Shown piece after piece: positions 54,837 to 62,397 of a DNA stretch of 64,000 bases; the first letter of the stretch is position 1; every line of letters begins with the position of its first letter. The stretch comes from Actinoalloteichus hoggarensis (GTDB lineage Bacteria > Actinomycetota > Actinomycetes > Mycobacteriales > Pseudonocardiaceae): positions 1,364,001 to 1,428,000 of the forward strand of contig NZ_CP022521.1 in the NCBI RefSeq assembly GCF_002234535.1, given 5' to 3'. Position numbers and translations under genes: made by a program. The notes below the pieces were generated by a model. It was given only the letters and a program-made list of their open reading frames with translations. It made no database searches and was not told where the DNA came from.

Positions 54837-55380
54837 AGTGCAAGAAAAAAGTATCCTCAAAAGGAGTGGCTTAAAGATTCGCGAATGGTGGCTTCGGCAT
54901 CCAAATCTCGATCTGGCAATTTCTATTATGTTGGTACTTGCAGCGCATGTGGCTTCGAGTCTGGCGAAAAAGGAGCTTGGATCATGGATGGATAGTGGAC
55001 AAAGAACCGACGCCTACGCGGCGGGGGCGGGGGTGATGTCGCTTCTTGGTGGCTTCGTAAGTGTTAGCGTATCTCAGTATTTGTCCACAGGGGGAGCGAC
55101 TTTCGAAGCTGTGCGCCAGCGGCATGGAAGCGTGCTGAATAAGAATTATATGAGCATAATAAAGTGGCTTTTCGGCGGTGCCCTACTTTGCTTGCTTGCC
55201 ATGCTTTTAGACACCGATAGATTCTACAGTGCATCCTTTTCAATCTTTTTAACAAGCCTGGTGTTGTCTGTCGCAAAATTTACCAGACTCGCGGTGGTTT
55301 TTGCTATTTTTCTAGGTACCATTGTGATTGATGGCAGACCTAAGGCTCTCAGGAAAAGATCTATCGGGGTGAAGATCTGA
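54814..55380 (+). CDS. AICE cargo protein 2, multi-spanning membrane protein
   Basis: A 188-residue membrane protein with four or five predicted helices: about 32-50 (LDLAISIMLVLAAHVASSL), 68-90, 114-132 (SIIKWLFGGALLCLLAMLL), 138-153 and 156-172, and Lys/Arg-rich N- and C-termini. It has two TTA leucine codons (residues 20 and 132), rare in streptomycete-type genomes, so it may depend on the bldA tRNA. It overlaps the upstream gene by 23 bases. TTG 54805 is an alternative start. The unit looks like a two-gene effector/sensor pair. I do not recognise a family. Confidence 0.72.
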   Translation: MDGRYVDKVQEKSILKRSGLKIREWWLRHPNLDLAISIMLVLAAHVASSLAKKELGSWMDSGQRTDAYAAGAGVMSLLGGFVSVSVSQYLSTGGATFEAVRQRHGSVLNKNYMSIIKWLFGGALLCLLAMLLDTDRFYSASFSIFLTSLVLSVAKFTRLAVVFAIFLGTIVIDGRPKALRKRSIGVKI

Positions 55381-55501
55381 ATGAATCATTTCGTGTAGAT
55401 CGCGTCCCAGTGGTATGATTCTCCTCATCCGATCTTCAGCTGGTGGTGTCTGATTAGCCACCCTGGTGACGTCGCGTGGAGACTTCAGATACAGTAACTG
55501 A

Positions 55502-56062
55502 ATGAGATTGCAGCGGCAGGCTCGCCAGCTCGCGTTTGACCAATTGGCGGTGATAATGCCTCGCCGGTGGCGCCACGTTCAGGGTGTCGCGGATCGCGCA
55601 GCTAAAACTTCTGCACTAGTCGTTGGCAACGGGTCCGAGATAGTTTCCGCAGCGTTTTTGCACGACGTGGGCTATTCTCCTGGACTGGTAGTTACAGGCT
55701 TTCATCCATTGGATGGTGCTCGATGGCTTCGCGGTGCCGGTGTCTCACAGCGAGTAGTGAACCTCGTAGCTCACCACTCTTGTGCGCGGCTGGAGGCTCG
55801 GCTGCGCGGCTTGTCGGCCGAACTCGACGAGTTTCCCGATGAGGGGCCGACTCCAGTGCGGGATGCCTTGTGGTGGGCGGACATGACGACGTCTCCGGAT
55901 GGTGTTCCGGTGACCTTCGATGAGCGCATATCGGAGATTCAGCGCCGGTACGGCCCTGAAGACCTTGTGTCCCGCTTCATCCGAGAGGCTGAGCCTGAGC
56001 TACGGGCCGCTGTTGAGAGAACGGAGAGACGCTTGCTCGCTGCGGGGAATCATGAGAAGTAG
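55502..56062 (+). CDS. HD-domain protein
   Basis: A 186-residue HD-fold protein: HVQGVADRAAK, AAFLHDVGYSPGL (the HD pair) and VVNLVAHHSCARLEAR give the metal-binding His...HD...H arrangement of phosphohydrolases. It lies convergent with the NUDIX gene and overlaps its end by 13 bases. Together with NUDIX and XRE proteins it forms a group seen in actinomycete elements; both HD and NUDIX enzymes act on nucleotides, so they may control a signal nucleotide. The actual substrate is unknown. Confidence 0.8.
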   Translation: MRLQRQARQLAFDQLAVIMPRRWRHVQGVADRAAKTSALVVGNGSEIVSAAFLHDVGYSPGLVVTGFHPLDGARWLRGAGVSQRVVNLVAHHSCARLEARLRGLSAELDEFPDEGPTPVRDALWWADMTTSPDGVPVTFDERISEIQRRYGPEDLVSRFIREAEPELRAAVERTERRLLAAGNHEK

Positions 56063-56520
56063 GGTTCCCCGCTGCGCTCGATGCCGTGTGTGATGCGGAG
56101 TCGGATCGATGGGTGGATGTTGAGGGCGTCGAGGTCATCAGGTTCGACCCATAGCACTTCTTTGCTTTCGTTGCTGGTGCGGAGTTCTCCGCCGGTGGGG
56201 ATGGCTCGAAAGCAGATGGAGAACTCTTGTCGTACTTCTCCGTCGGTGTATGCGATGACGTGTTCGGGATCGGTGTAGATGCCGGTGATTTTCTGGACTT
56301 CGACGTCGATGCCGGTCTCTTCCTTCACTTCGCGTACGACGGTGTGGGAGATGGTCTCGCCGATGTCTTGGGCTCCGCCGGGGATGGCGTAGAGGTCGTT
56401 GTCGGTGCGACGGATCATGAGGAGTCGGCCGGTCTCGTCCTGGATGACGGCGGTCACGGCGACGACGATGCTGTTGGCCTGGGGTGCGGTGGGGTCTTGG
56501 TAGTAGTCGGTGCGTGCCAT
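56050..56520 (-). CDS. NUDIX hydrolase (Pif-like) of the AICE
   Basis: A 156-residue NUDIX protein with box GGAQDIGETISHTVVRE then VKEETGI. Starts MARTDYYQDPTAPQANSIVV. In pSAM2 the Pif protein with a NUDIX motif prevents redundant transfer between element-bearing cells, so this gene likely plays that role. It lies directly downstream of the XRE gene (four bases apart, same strand), hence in one operon. Its paralogue at 52302 lies outside the element. Confidence 0.86.
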   Translation of the reverse strand: MARTDYYQDPTAPQANSIVVAVTAVIQDETGRLLMIRRTDNDLYAIPGGAQDIGETISHTVVREVKEETGIDVEVQKITGIYTDPEHVIAYTDGEVRQEFSICFRAIPTGGELRTSNESKEVLWVEPDDLDALNIHPSIRLRITHGIERSGEPYFS

Positions 56521-56524
56521 GGTG

Positions 56525-57277
56525 TTACTCCTTTGCCCACTTGGGTTCTTTGGCGGACTTCCAGACGGATTCCAGGCTCTCGGAGTAGTTCTCGAAGAGG
56601 TCGCCTGCGGAGAGCCGTCGGAGGTGCAGGGCTGGTGCGTGTGCGGCTTGGAAGCCGTAGAGGTGGGTGTTGACCACCATCTCGTCGTCGAAGCGGTAGA
56701 TGGAGTTGTAAAGCGTTGTGCCGTGGCAGCGGATCTCGATGTTGGGTTCATCGCGGAGCGGGCGGAAGAACGCGAGTGCGTTACGGACCTTGGCGGCGAG
56801 CGTGGTCTTACCGATGCCCTCGTCTTCGCTGCGGCGGGTGACTTCGCGGCTGACGGGGTCGCCGAAGAGCAGTCGGATACGGGTTCCGCCTTGTGCCTTC
56901 TCGCGGAACTGGTGAATGAGCTTCGGATACTCGGTGAGGAACATGCCTGCGTAGACGAGGATCTCGATGTCCTCATGTGCGTTGTCGATCAGCCGCGACC
57001 AGAGCTCGCGCGGGACGGCGTGTCGGTGGGGGTAGACCTTGATGACCTCCGACACCGCGACCTCGGCCTTGCGCTCGGTGGGAAGCGCGTCGGGCCAGAG
57101 GTAGTTCTCTGATTCGCGGACCATGGCGGCGATGGTGTGGCGATGTTTCGGGTACGGGATGCGGTTCTTGGTGATCCACCGCTCCACGGTCTTCGGGTCC
57201 ACTTTGGCCGCACGGGCGACGTGATCGAGGTTCAGGCCTTGGCGGAGCAAGGCGTCACGGAGTCGTTCGTTGGGCAT
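56525..57277 (-). CDS. XRE-type regulator of the AICE (DUF5919-like)
   Basis: A 250-residue protein. N-terminal helix-turn-helix: LRDALLRQGLNLDHVARAAKVDPKTVERWITKNRIP, about residues 5-40. The C-terminal domain is of the DUF5919 type: IEILVYAGMFLTEYPKLIHQFREKAQ, TRIRLLFGDPVS and IRCHGTTLYNSIYRFDDEMVVNTHLYG, similar to phospholipase D-like sensor domains, but no HKD motif is visible. It may repress the divergent Pra operon through the GGGACGT repeats between them. ATG 57277 is chosen from the family N-terminus. Confidence 0.85.
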   Translation of the reverse strand: MPNERLRDALLRQGLNLDHVARAAKVDPKTVERWITKNRIPYPKHRHTIAAMVRESENYLWPDALPTERKAEVAVSEVIKVYPHRHAVPRELWSRLIDNAHEDIEILVYAGMFLTEYPKLIHQFREKAQGGTRIRLLFGDPVSREVTRRSEDEGIGKTTLAAKVRNALAFFRPLRDEPNIEIRCHGTTLYNSIYRFDDEMVVNTHLYGFQAAHAPALHLRRLSAGDLFENYSESLESVWKSAKEPKWAKE

Positions 57278-57290
57278 GACCACCCTCTTG

Positions 57291-57362
57291 GGGACACGTA
57301 GGGACGTCTTCGACGGTAGCAGGGACGTCCCGAGAAGTCCCACGGTGTGGTGTGTACGTCCC
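57291..57362. promoter_or_regulatory. GGGACGT operator cluster between XRE and Pra genes
   Basis: The divergent spacer carries GGGACACGT at 57291, GGGACGT at 57301-57307, the palindrome GGGACGTCCC at 57322-57331 and inverted ACGTCCC at 57356-57362. Repeated sites of one motif in the only divergent promoter of the element are a likely target of the XRE regulator. Confidence 0.65.
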
Positions 57363-57431
57363 GCTGGAACGCCGATGGTGGTGGTCAGAGTCGCCGTACT
57401 AGCTCGGCGACGTGACGCCTGGAGGCTGGTT

Positions 57432-57857
57432 ATGCCTGTGCCCAACGGTTATCGGTTCGCGGTGCCCTTCGACGACGTGTTCCCGGACGGGGCGTTCGTC
57501 TTGGGGGTGGAACAGGGGATGGATTTCGACAACGGCCAGCGGCGTCCGGCCAAGGACAAGGTGACGGGTCGTCTGGTGTGGAATGTGCAGGTCACCGACC
57601 CGGCTGCGAACGGGCGGAACACCGGTGTGGTGGTCAAGATCGCCGCTGACGTGCAGCCGGTTCCGCCGGAGGCATTGCCGGGGACGCCGTTTCGTCCGGT
57701 GTTCTTCGAGGGGCTGACGGCGACGGCGTATGAGCAGAACGGGCGGGTCGCGTTCAGCCTGCGGGCGGCGTCGATGCGCGCTCCCGGCGCTGGTACCGGC
57801 GTGGGTAGGGCCTCGTCGGGGAAGTCGTCCGCGTCGTCGACGCAGGAAGCGGCGTGA
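57432..57857 (+). CDS. Pra-like activator of replication, integration and excision
   Basis: A 141-residue protein matching, from memory, the family named after the pSAM2 activator Pra: FPDGAFVLGVEQGMDFDNGQ, KDKVTGRLVWNVQVTDP, VVVKIAADVQPVPPEALPGTPFRPVFFEGLT and AFSLRAASMRAP. In pSAM2 Pra switches on the rep-xis-int operon. The ATG at 57432 is preceded by GGAGG at 57421-57425. It is divergent from XRE and starts a run of plus-strand genes toward Rep and Int, so the XRE-Pra spacer is the likely switch of the element. Confidence 0.8.
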   Translation: MPVPNGYRFAVPFDDVFPDGAFVLGVEQGMDFDNGQRRPAKDKVTGRLVWNVQVTDPAANGRNTGVVVKIAADVQPVPPEALPGTPFRPVFFEGLTATAYEQNGRVAFSLRAASMRAPGAGTGVGRASSGKSSASSTQEAA

Positions 57858-57870
57858 GGGCGTGGCACCG

Positions 57871-58083
57871 ATGCGGGACATGGTGACCGTCCACATCACC
57901 CACGATCTCCCGATCCGGGTCATGGCCTTGCCGTATGCGGCGCGGGTGGAGATCCGGTTCGGGAAGGCGTTCCCGGTGGCCCTGGTCGTCGACCGCGACG
58001 CACTACACCGGCTGGGCGGGGCAGTGGCCGAGGGAATCGACGCGCTTGCGTCGGCCGATGAGCACACGCGGGGGCCACGATGA
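57871..58083 (+). CDS. small AICE protein, unknown
   Basis: A 70-residue protein with alternating hydrophobic strands (VTVHITHDLPIRVMALPYAARVEIRFGKA). GAGGG lies about 10 bases before ATG 57871. Its end overlaps the next gene by four bases (ATGA). It lies downstream of Pra in the element's main transcript. No family recognised. Confidence 0.6.
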   Translation: MRDMVTVHITHDLPIRVMALPYAARVEIRFGKAFPVALVVDRDALHRLGGAVAEGIDALASADEHTRGPR

Positions 58084-58532
58084 ACGCGCAGCGGCCGATT
58101 CCTCGACTGGTGGCCATCCCGGAACCGGCCTCGACGGCGGTGTTCTTCGCGAACCTGCCCGGCCACGGCCCCATCTTCCTGATGGACCTGGGTTCGGTGC
58201 ATGTAGAGGTTCCCGTGCTCACCGATCCCGCCGGCCGCGTCATCGTCGCGGATCTGCTGCGGGCGGTGGCGTTCTCGGCTTCGCGGGCGGTGGAGTGGCT
58301 GGAACAGACGGCGGGACTGGCAGCCGGACCACTGATCCACACGGACCAACGGCCGCCCTCGGGCGGGTTGACCTCGGGATACCGGGAGGTCCGAGGCCAG
58401 TGGAACGAGGACGGGTCGCCGCCGAATCCGGGTGTGCTGCCGCAGGGCCGTCATGCCTGGCCGGAGGAGTCAGATCATCCGCCCTCACCGCAGGATTCGA
58501 ACGAACGGGCCGAGCGGGGGTGGTGGTCATGA
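58080..58532 (+). CDS. AICE protein, unknown
   Basis: A 150-residue protein with a folded first half (LPGHGPIFLMDLGSVHVEVPVLTD) and a Pro/Ser-rich disordered C-terminus. It is coupled by ATGA overlaps to both neighbours. Conserved position between Pra and the transfer gene suggests a role in the element's spread or maintenance, but no motif is visible. Confidence 0.6.
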   Translation: MNAQRPIPRLVAIPEPASTAVFFANLPGHGPIFLMDLGSVHVEVPVLTDPAGRVIVADLLRAVAFSASRAVEWLEQTAGLAAGPLIHTDQRPPSGGLTSGYREVRGQWNEDGSPPNPGVLPQGRHAWPEESDHPPSPQDSNERAERGWWS

Positions 58533-58699
58533 GACGGCTATTCGCCTGGTGGCGGCGCAACATCGGCCGGTTCTGTGCTCGTTCGGGATGCCGCGCGTGG
58601 GTGCAGGCTCCGCGCTGGCTATGTGAAGACTGCCGCGCCACAACGCCACGCATGGGGGTGTCGCCGGGGGCGTTTCGCAACTGTCACTCGGGTGACTGA
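58529..58699 (+). CDS. 56-residue zinc-ribbon-like protein
   Basis: ATG 58529 overlaps the previous stop (ATGA). The protein has cysteines in CARSGCRAWVQ and CEDCRATT, and a further cysteine and histidine at the end (NCHSGD), spaced like a small zinc ribbon. The Arg/Trp-rich N-terminus (MRRLFAWWRRN) is basic. Small zinc proteins of this sort are frequent before AICE transfer genes; no function is known to me. Confidence 0.6.
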   Translation: MRRLFAWWRRNIGRFCARSGCRAWVQAPRWLCEDCRATTPRMGVSPGAFRNCHSGD

Positions 58700-58822
58700 G
58701 AAGACCACCCGCTGAACACCAACGCGGGTGTGGAAAGGAAAGGCGCAGAGGCGGTTATAGGCCTGGAAACCGGCCGCCTCTGCGCTGTCCACTTCAACCA
58801 TTTCTAACCGGAGTGAACAACG

Positions 58823-59011
58823 ATGAGCTTAGAGCAACCACAGAACGTGTCAAGTCCTCACGGACAGTCAGTTCCGCGCAGGTGTCCTGCCTGCCACAAG
58901 TTCGGCAAGTTCGCCCCCGGCCACGCGCGCTGTCTGCGGTGTCTTGGGTGGCTGCCGTTGGACTTCGGCCCGGCCGTGAACACCCTGGGGCGGGGTGGTC
59001 GGGATGCCTGA
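58823..59011 (+). CDS. 62-residue zinc-finger-like protein
   Basis: CPACHKFGKFAPGHARCLRCLGW gives a C-x2-C...C-x2-C zinc site in a 62-residue protein. CCGGAGTG precedes ATG 58823. Its end overlaps the start of the FtsK-like gene at 59004, so the two are coupled. Function unknown. Confidence 0.65.
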   Translation: MSLEQPQNVSSPHGQSVPRRCPACHKFGKFAPGHARCLRCLGWLPLDFGPAVNTLGRGGRDA

Positions 59012-60536
59012 GCGCTCCAGGTGGATCGATCCCGCCCCGTTGGAGGTCTCCCGGCCTCGGTTGCCGTGGTGGACCCATTCGCCCCGGTGGGCGCTGGTCC
59101 TGGCGGTGCCGTTCCTCGCTGTCGGCCTGGTGGTGTGGTTATCGGTGGTGGTGCTGCGCAAGGCCTCCCGGTATCCGGTCGTCGCGTTCGTGGTCCTGGT
59201 GCTCGTCGTGATCGGCCCGCTCTGGGGTTGGACCGTCGCCCTGATCCTTGGTGCGGTCTTGGCTCTGGTGCTGGTCGGCTGGTGGTGGCGGTTTCGGCCG
59301 TCGTTCCTGCGCCTGGTGCTCGGCGAGGTGCGGTCGGAGTGGCGGCGGCTCGTGGTCTACGCGCCGGTGTGGCATCGGACGATGCTGTTCTGCCATCTCG
59401 ACCGGAAGGTTGACCGCAAGACCCACGTTCCGGTGTTCGTGCGGGTCCGTGCCGACGGGTGGCGAGACCGGGTCACGGTCGCGTTGTTGCATGGTCAAGC
59501 ACCCGGTGAGTTCGAGGCACGAGCTGAGGCGTTGGCGCACTCCTTCGGCGCTCGGTCCTGCCGAGTCCGGGTACTCAGTCCTCGGCGGATCGTCCTGGAT
59601 CTGCTGCACGGTGACCCGCTGACACGGCCGGTGCTGCCTCCTCCGCTGCCCGACACTGCCGACGACGTCACCGGCTTCACTGCGAAAGACCTGGAGCGGG
59701 TCCCGGTCGGGGTGACGGAGGCGGGTCGGCCGTGGCTGCTTCGACTCCTCGGCTCCCACATCCTCGCCGTCGGAGCGACCGGCGCTGGCAAGGCCTCGGT
59801 GGTCTGGTCGCTGCTCTGGTCCCTCGCCCCGCTCCTGCGCTCGGGGCTGGTCCGGGTCTACGGGATCGACCCCAAAGGTGGAATGGAACTCGGCAAGGCA
59901 CCCGGCCTGTTCCACCGGCTGGTGTTCGACAACGGACTTGAGGCTGTCGAGCTGTTGGAAGAGGTTGCGGCCGAGGTGAAGCAGCGGGCCGCAGCGTTCC
60001 GGGGGCAGCGGCGAGGGTGGTCGGTCGACTGCGGTCAACCGTTCCTCCTGCTCATCGTGGACGAGTTGGCCGATGTCGTGGCCTACCCGACCGACCGCAA
60101 GCTCAAGGAACGCGCGAACTCGGCCTTACAGACCATCACCAGCCAAGGGCGCGCACCCGGCGTCTGCGTCATCGGCGAACTCCAAGACCCCCGCAAGGAA
60201 GTCCTGTCCTTCCGGCACCTATTCCCGACCCGCGTAGCGCTGCGGGTGGATGAACCGGGCCAGGTGGACATGGTCCTGGGCGACGGCGTCCGGGAACGCG
60301 GTGCGGCGGCACACGAGATTTCAGAGACGACTCCGGGCGTGGCGTGGGTGAAGTACACCGACCGACGCGAACCCCTCCGAGTCCGAGCGTTCCACGTCAC
60401 CGATACCGACCTAGACCGACTCGTCGACTACGTCACCGAACCCGCCTCGGCCGAACAGTCGGCGATCGTGCACGCCTTCCCGACCCTGCCGGAGATTCCG
60501 GGTCCGGACTCGGCCGTGCGGGGTGAGGCCGCGTGA
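59004..60536 (+). CDS. FtsK/SpoIIIE-type DNA translocase for conjugal transfer (TraSA-like)
   Basis: A 510-residue DNA pump. Two N-terminal membrane helices (about 30-50 and 58-95), then the ATPase domain with Walker A GATGAGKAS (about residue 255; family usually GKGS), VYGIDPKGGMEL, Walker B LLLIVDELADV, and a QGRAPGVCVIGELQDPRKEV C-terminal segment. AICEs move double-stranded DNA between mycelia with a single protein of this class. ATG 59004 is chosen; GTG 58995 is possible. It overlaps Rep by four bases (GTGA). Confidence 0.9.
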   Translation: MPERSRWIDPAPLEVSRPRLPWWTHSPRWALVLAVPFLAVGLVVWLSVVVLRKASRYPVVAFVVLVLVVIGPLWGWTVALILGAVLALVLVGWWWRFRPSFLRLVLGEVRSEWRRLVVYAPVWHRTMLFCHLDRKVDRKTHVPVFVRVRADGWRDRVTVALLHGQAPGEFEARAEALAHSFGARSCRVRVLSPRRIVLDLLHGDPLTRPVLPPPLPDTADDVTGFTAKDLERVPVGVTEAGRPWLLRLLGSHILAVGATGAGKASVVWSLLWSLAPLLRSGLVRVYGIDPKGGMELGKAPGLFHRLVFDNGLEAVELLEEVAAEVKQRAAAFRGQRRGWSVDCGQPFLLLIVDELADVVAYPTDRKLKERANSALQTITSQGRAPGVCVIGELQDPRKEVLSFRHLFPTRVALRVDEPGQVDMVLGDGVRERGAAAHEISETTPGVAWVKYTDRREPLRVRAFHVTDTDLDRLVDYVTEPASAEQSAIVHAFPTLPEIPGPDSAVRGEAA

Positions 60537-62182
60537 GTGCCGATCTGACGACCGTTCCCGGTGACGTGCAGGGCTTCACCCGTGCCGAGCGGATGCGCCA
60601 ACCCCTGGCGGGGAAGGTCTTGGAGGCGACTGCGGATCACCACGGGGTGTGTATCCGGCCGTTCATGATGGAGACCGTCGACTACGACACCGGGGAGATG
60701 CGCTACGTCGGCGTCCCCTGCGGCTCCACCGTGGAAACCCAGTGCGGGCCGTGCGCTCGGAAGGCACGTGCCCTGCGGCAGACCCAGTGCCGCGAAGGAT
60801 GGCACCTCGACGACGAACCCGACTTCACCCCCGAACCCCCCACCGACCAACAGAAACTCCTCGTCGCCTACCGCGCGGACCTGGTCGCCGAATACCGAAA
60901 GGCCCTCGCCGAGGGTGCCGAGACCGACGCCGAAGAACTCCGCGAAGCCATCCACACCGCCGACGCCGACCTCCGCAACCTCGGCGTGCGGGGGAAGCTG
61001 CCCAACCCGGACGCCCCGGCCACTGCGGTGCGTAAGCGGTCCACTCGGCGGCGGCAGGACGCGCCGAACCTCCCTCGACGGCGAGTGGAGAAACGCACCC
61101 TCGGCCGCGAGTACGCCGGAAAGTTCCGGCCCTCGATGTTCCTCACGTTGACCCTGGACACCTACGGGCGGGTCCGACGCGATGGAACACCCGTCGACTT
61201 CGCCACCTACGACTACCGACGCGCCGCACGCGACGTCGTCCACTTCGCCGCACTGGTCGACCGCTGGTGGCAGAACCTCCGCCGCTGCGTCGGCTGGGAC
61301 GTCCAATACTTCGCGACGGTAGAACCGCAGAAACGCGGTGCTCCGCATCTGCACGCCGCACTCCGGGGCTCTATCCCCCACTCGGTGATCAAAGACGTGA
61401 CGGCGGCGACGTATCACCAGGTGTGGTGGCCGAACCATGATCGGCTGCTCTACGAGACAGATCGGCTGCCGGTCTGGGATCACGAACGACGCAGCTTCGT
61501 CGACCCTGGCACCCGACAGGCCCTACCGACCTGGGACGAGGCTGTCGCCAACCTGGATGCACCCGCGCATGTCTCGACGTTCGGCGAGCAGGTCCACTCC
61601 AAGGGCATCCTCGGCGGCACCCCCGAAGCCGGACGCCACATCGGCTACCTCACCAAATACCTCACCAAATCCGTCTCCGAGGTCGTCGAACAAGACACCA
61701 CCCGGCAACGGGAACACGCCGACCGACTCCACACCGAGCTGGCCGTCACCCCCTGCTCACCCCGGTGCCCGATCTGGCTGCGCTATGGCGTTCAGCCTCT
61801 CGGGGCTCGGTCTCAGACGGCCTCGGCGCACTGCAAGGGCAAAGCACACCGACGCACCACCCTCGGCCTCCCCGGCCGCCGAGTGCTCGTGTCACGGAAG
61901 TGGTCGGGCAAGTCGCTGGCCGACCACCGGGCCGACCGCAAGCGCTTCGTCGCCGAAACCCTCGCAGCCGCCGGAATCGAGAAACCACCACAGAACACCT
62001 CCCGACTCGGCTGGCAGAAAGTCCGACCCGGCGACCCCGGCGTACCACCACGCGCACACGTCCTGCTGCACGCCATCTCCGAACGCCTCACCTGGAAAGC
62101 CGAATACGACCGGGCCTTACTCGCCGCACAACCACCACCAGGCGGCGACACAGAACTTTCGGCAACTCCGCTCGCAGCCTGA
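60533..62182 (+). CDS. replication initiator, RepSA-like
   Basis: A 549-residue rolling-circle-type initiator. Cysteine-rich N-terminal segment (CGPCARKARALRQTQC), then FLTLTL (motif 1), GAPHLHAALRG with the metal-binding HLH (motif 2) and HIGYLTKYLTKS, where the tyrosine lies (motif 3). Further cysteines in CSPRCPIW follow. Such proteins nick the origin so the excised element can replicate. GTG 60533 overlaps the transfer gene. It is co-transcribed with xis and int. Confidence 0.88.
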   Translation: MSADLTTVPGDVQGFTRAERMRQPLAGKVLEATADHHGVCIRPFMMETVDYDTGEMRYVGVPCGSTVETQCGPCARKARALRQTQCREGWHLDDEPDFTPEPPTDQQKLLVAYRADLVAEYRKALAEGAETDAEELREAIHTADADLRNLGVRGKLPNPDAPATAVRKRSTRRRQDAPNLPRRRVEKRTLGREYAGKFRPSMFLTLTLDTYGRVRRDGTPVDFATYDYRRAARDVVHFAALVDRWWQNLRRCVGWDVQYFATVEPQKRGAPHLHAALRGSIPHSVIKDVTAATYHQVWWPNHDRLLYETDRLPVWDHERRSFVDPGTRQALPTWDEAVANLDAPAHVSTFGEQVHSKGILGGTPEAGRHIGYLTKYLTKSVSEVVEQDTTRQREHADRLHTELAVTPCSPRCPIWLRYGVQPLGARSQTASAHCKGKAHRRTTLGLPGRRVLVSRKWSGKSLADHRADRKRFVAETLAAAGIEKPPQNTSRLGWQKVRPGDPGVPPRAHVLLHAISERLTWKAEYDRALLAAQPPPGGDTELSATPLAA

Positions 62183-62202
62183 TGACCTGGGGGAACAACG
62201 AC

Positions 62203-62397
62203 ATGACCGCGACCCGACTCGAACCACTTTGGACCGTCGACGACGTCTCCACCTACCTCGGCATCCCGGTGCACACGCTCTACGGCTGGCGAGCCAAGAA
62301 CTACGGCCCACCCGCCCGCCGCATCGGCAAGTACCTCCGATACCGACCCGACGACGTCCGCCAGTGGGTGGATGCCCTCGACACCGAGGCGGCCTGA
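62203..62397 (+). CDS. excisionase (MerR/HTH-17-type Xis)
   Basis: A 64-residue DNA-binding protein: WTVDDVSTYLGIPVHTLYGWRAKNYGPPARRIGKYLRYRPDDVRQWVD is the helix-turn-helix 17/Xis pattern. ATG 62203 has GGGGGA upstream and is preferred over ATG 62182. It overlaps the integrase start (TGATG). It steers the integrase toward excision. Confidence 0.9.
   Translation: MTATRLEPLWTVDDVSTYLGIPVHTLYGWRAKNYGPPARRIGKYLRYRPDDVRQWVDALDTEAA

Noticed and set aside
53862-55380. Assignment of the cargo pair to Kiwa (KwaA/KwaB)
   Set aside because: Only size and membrane topology agree; gene order is reversed and no DUF4868 feature is visible by eye.
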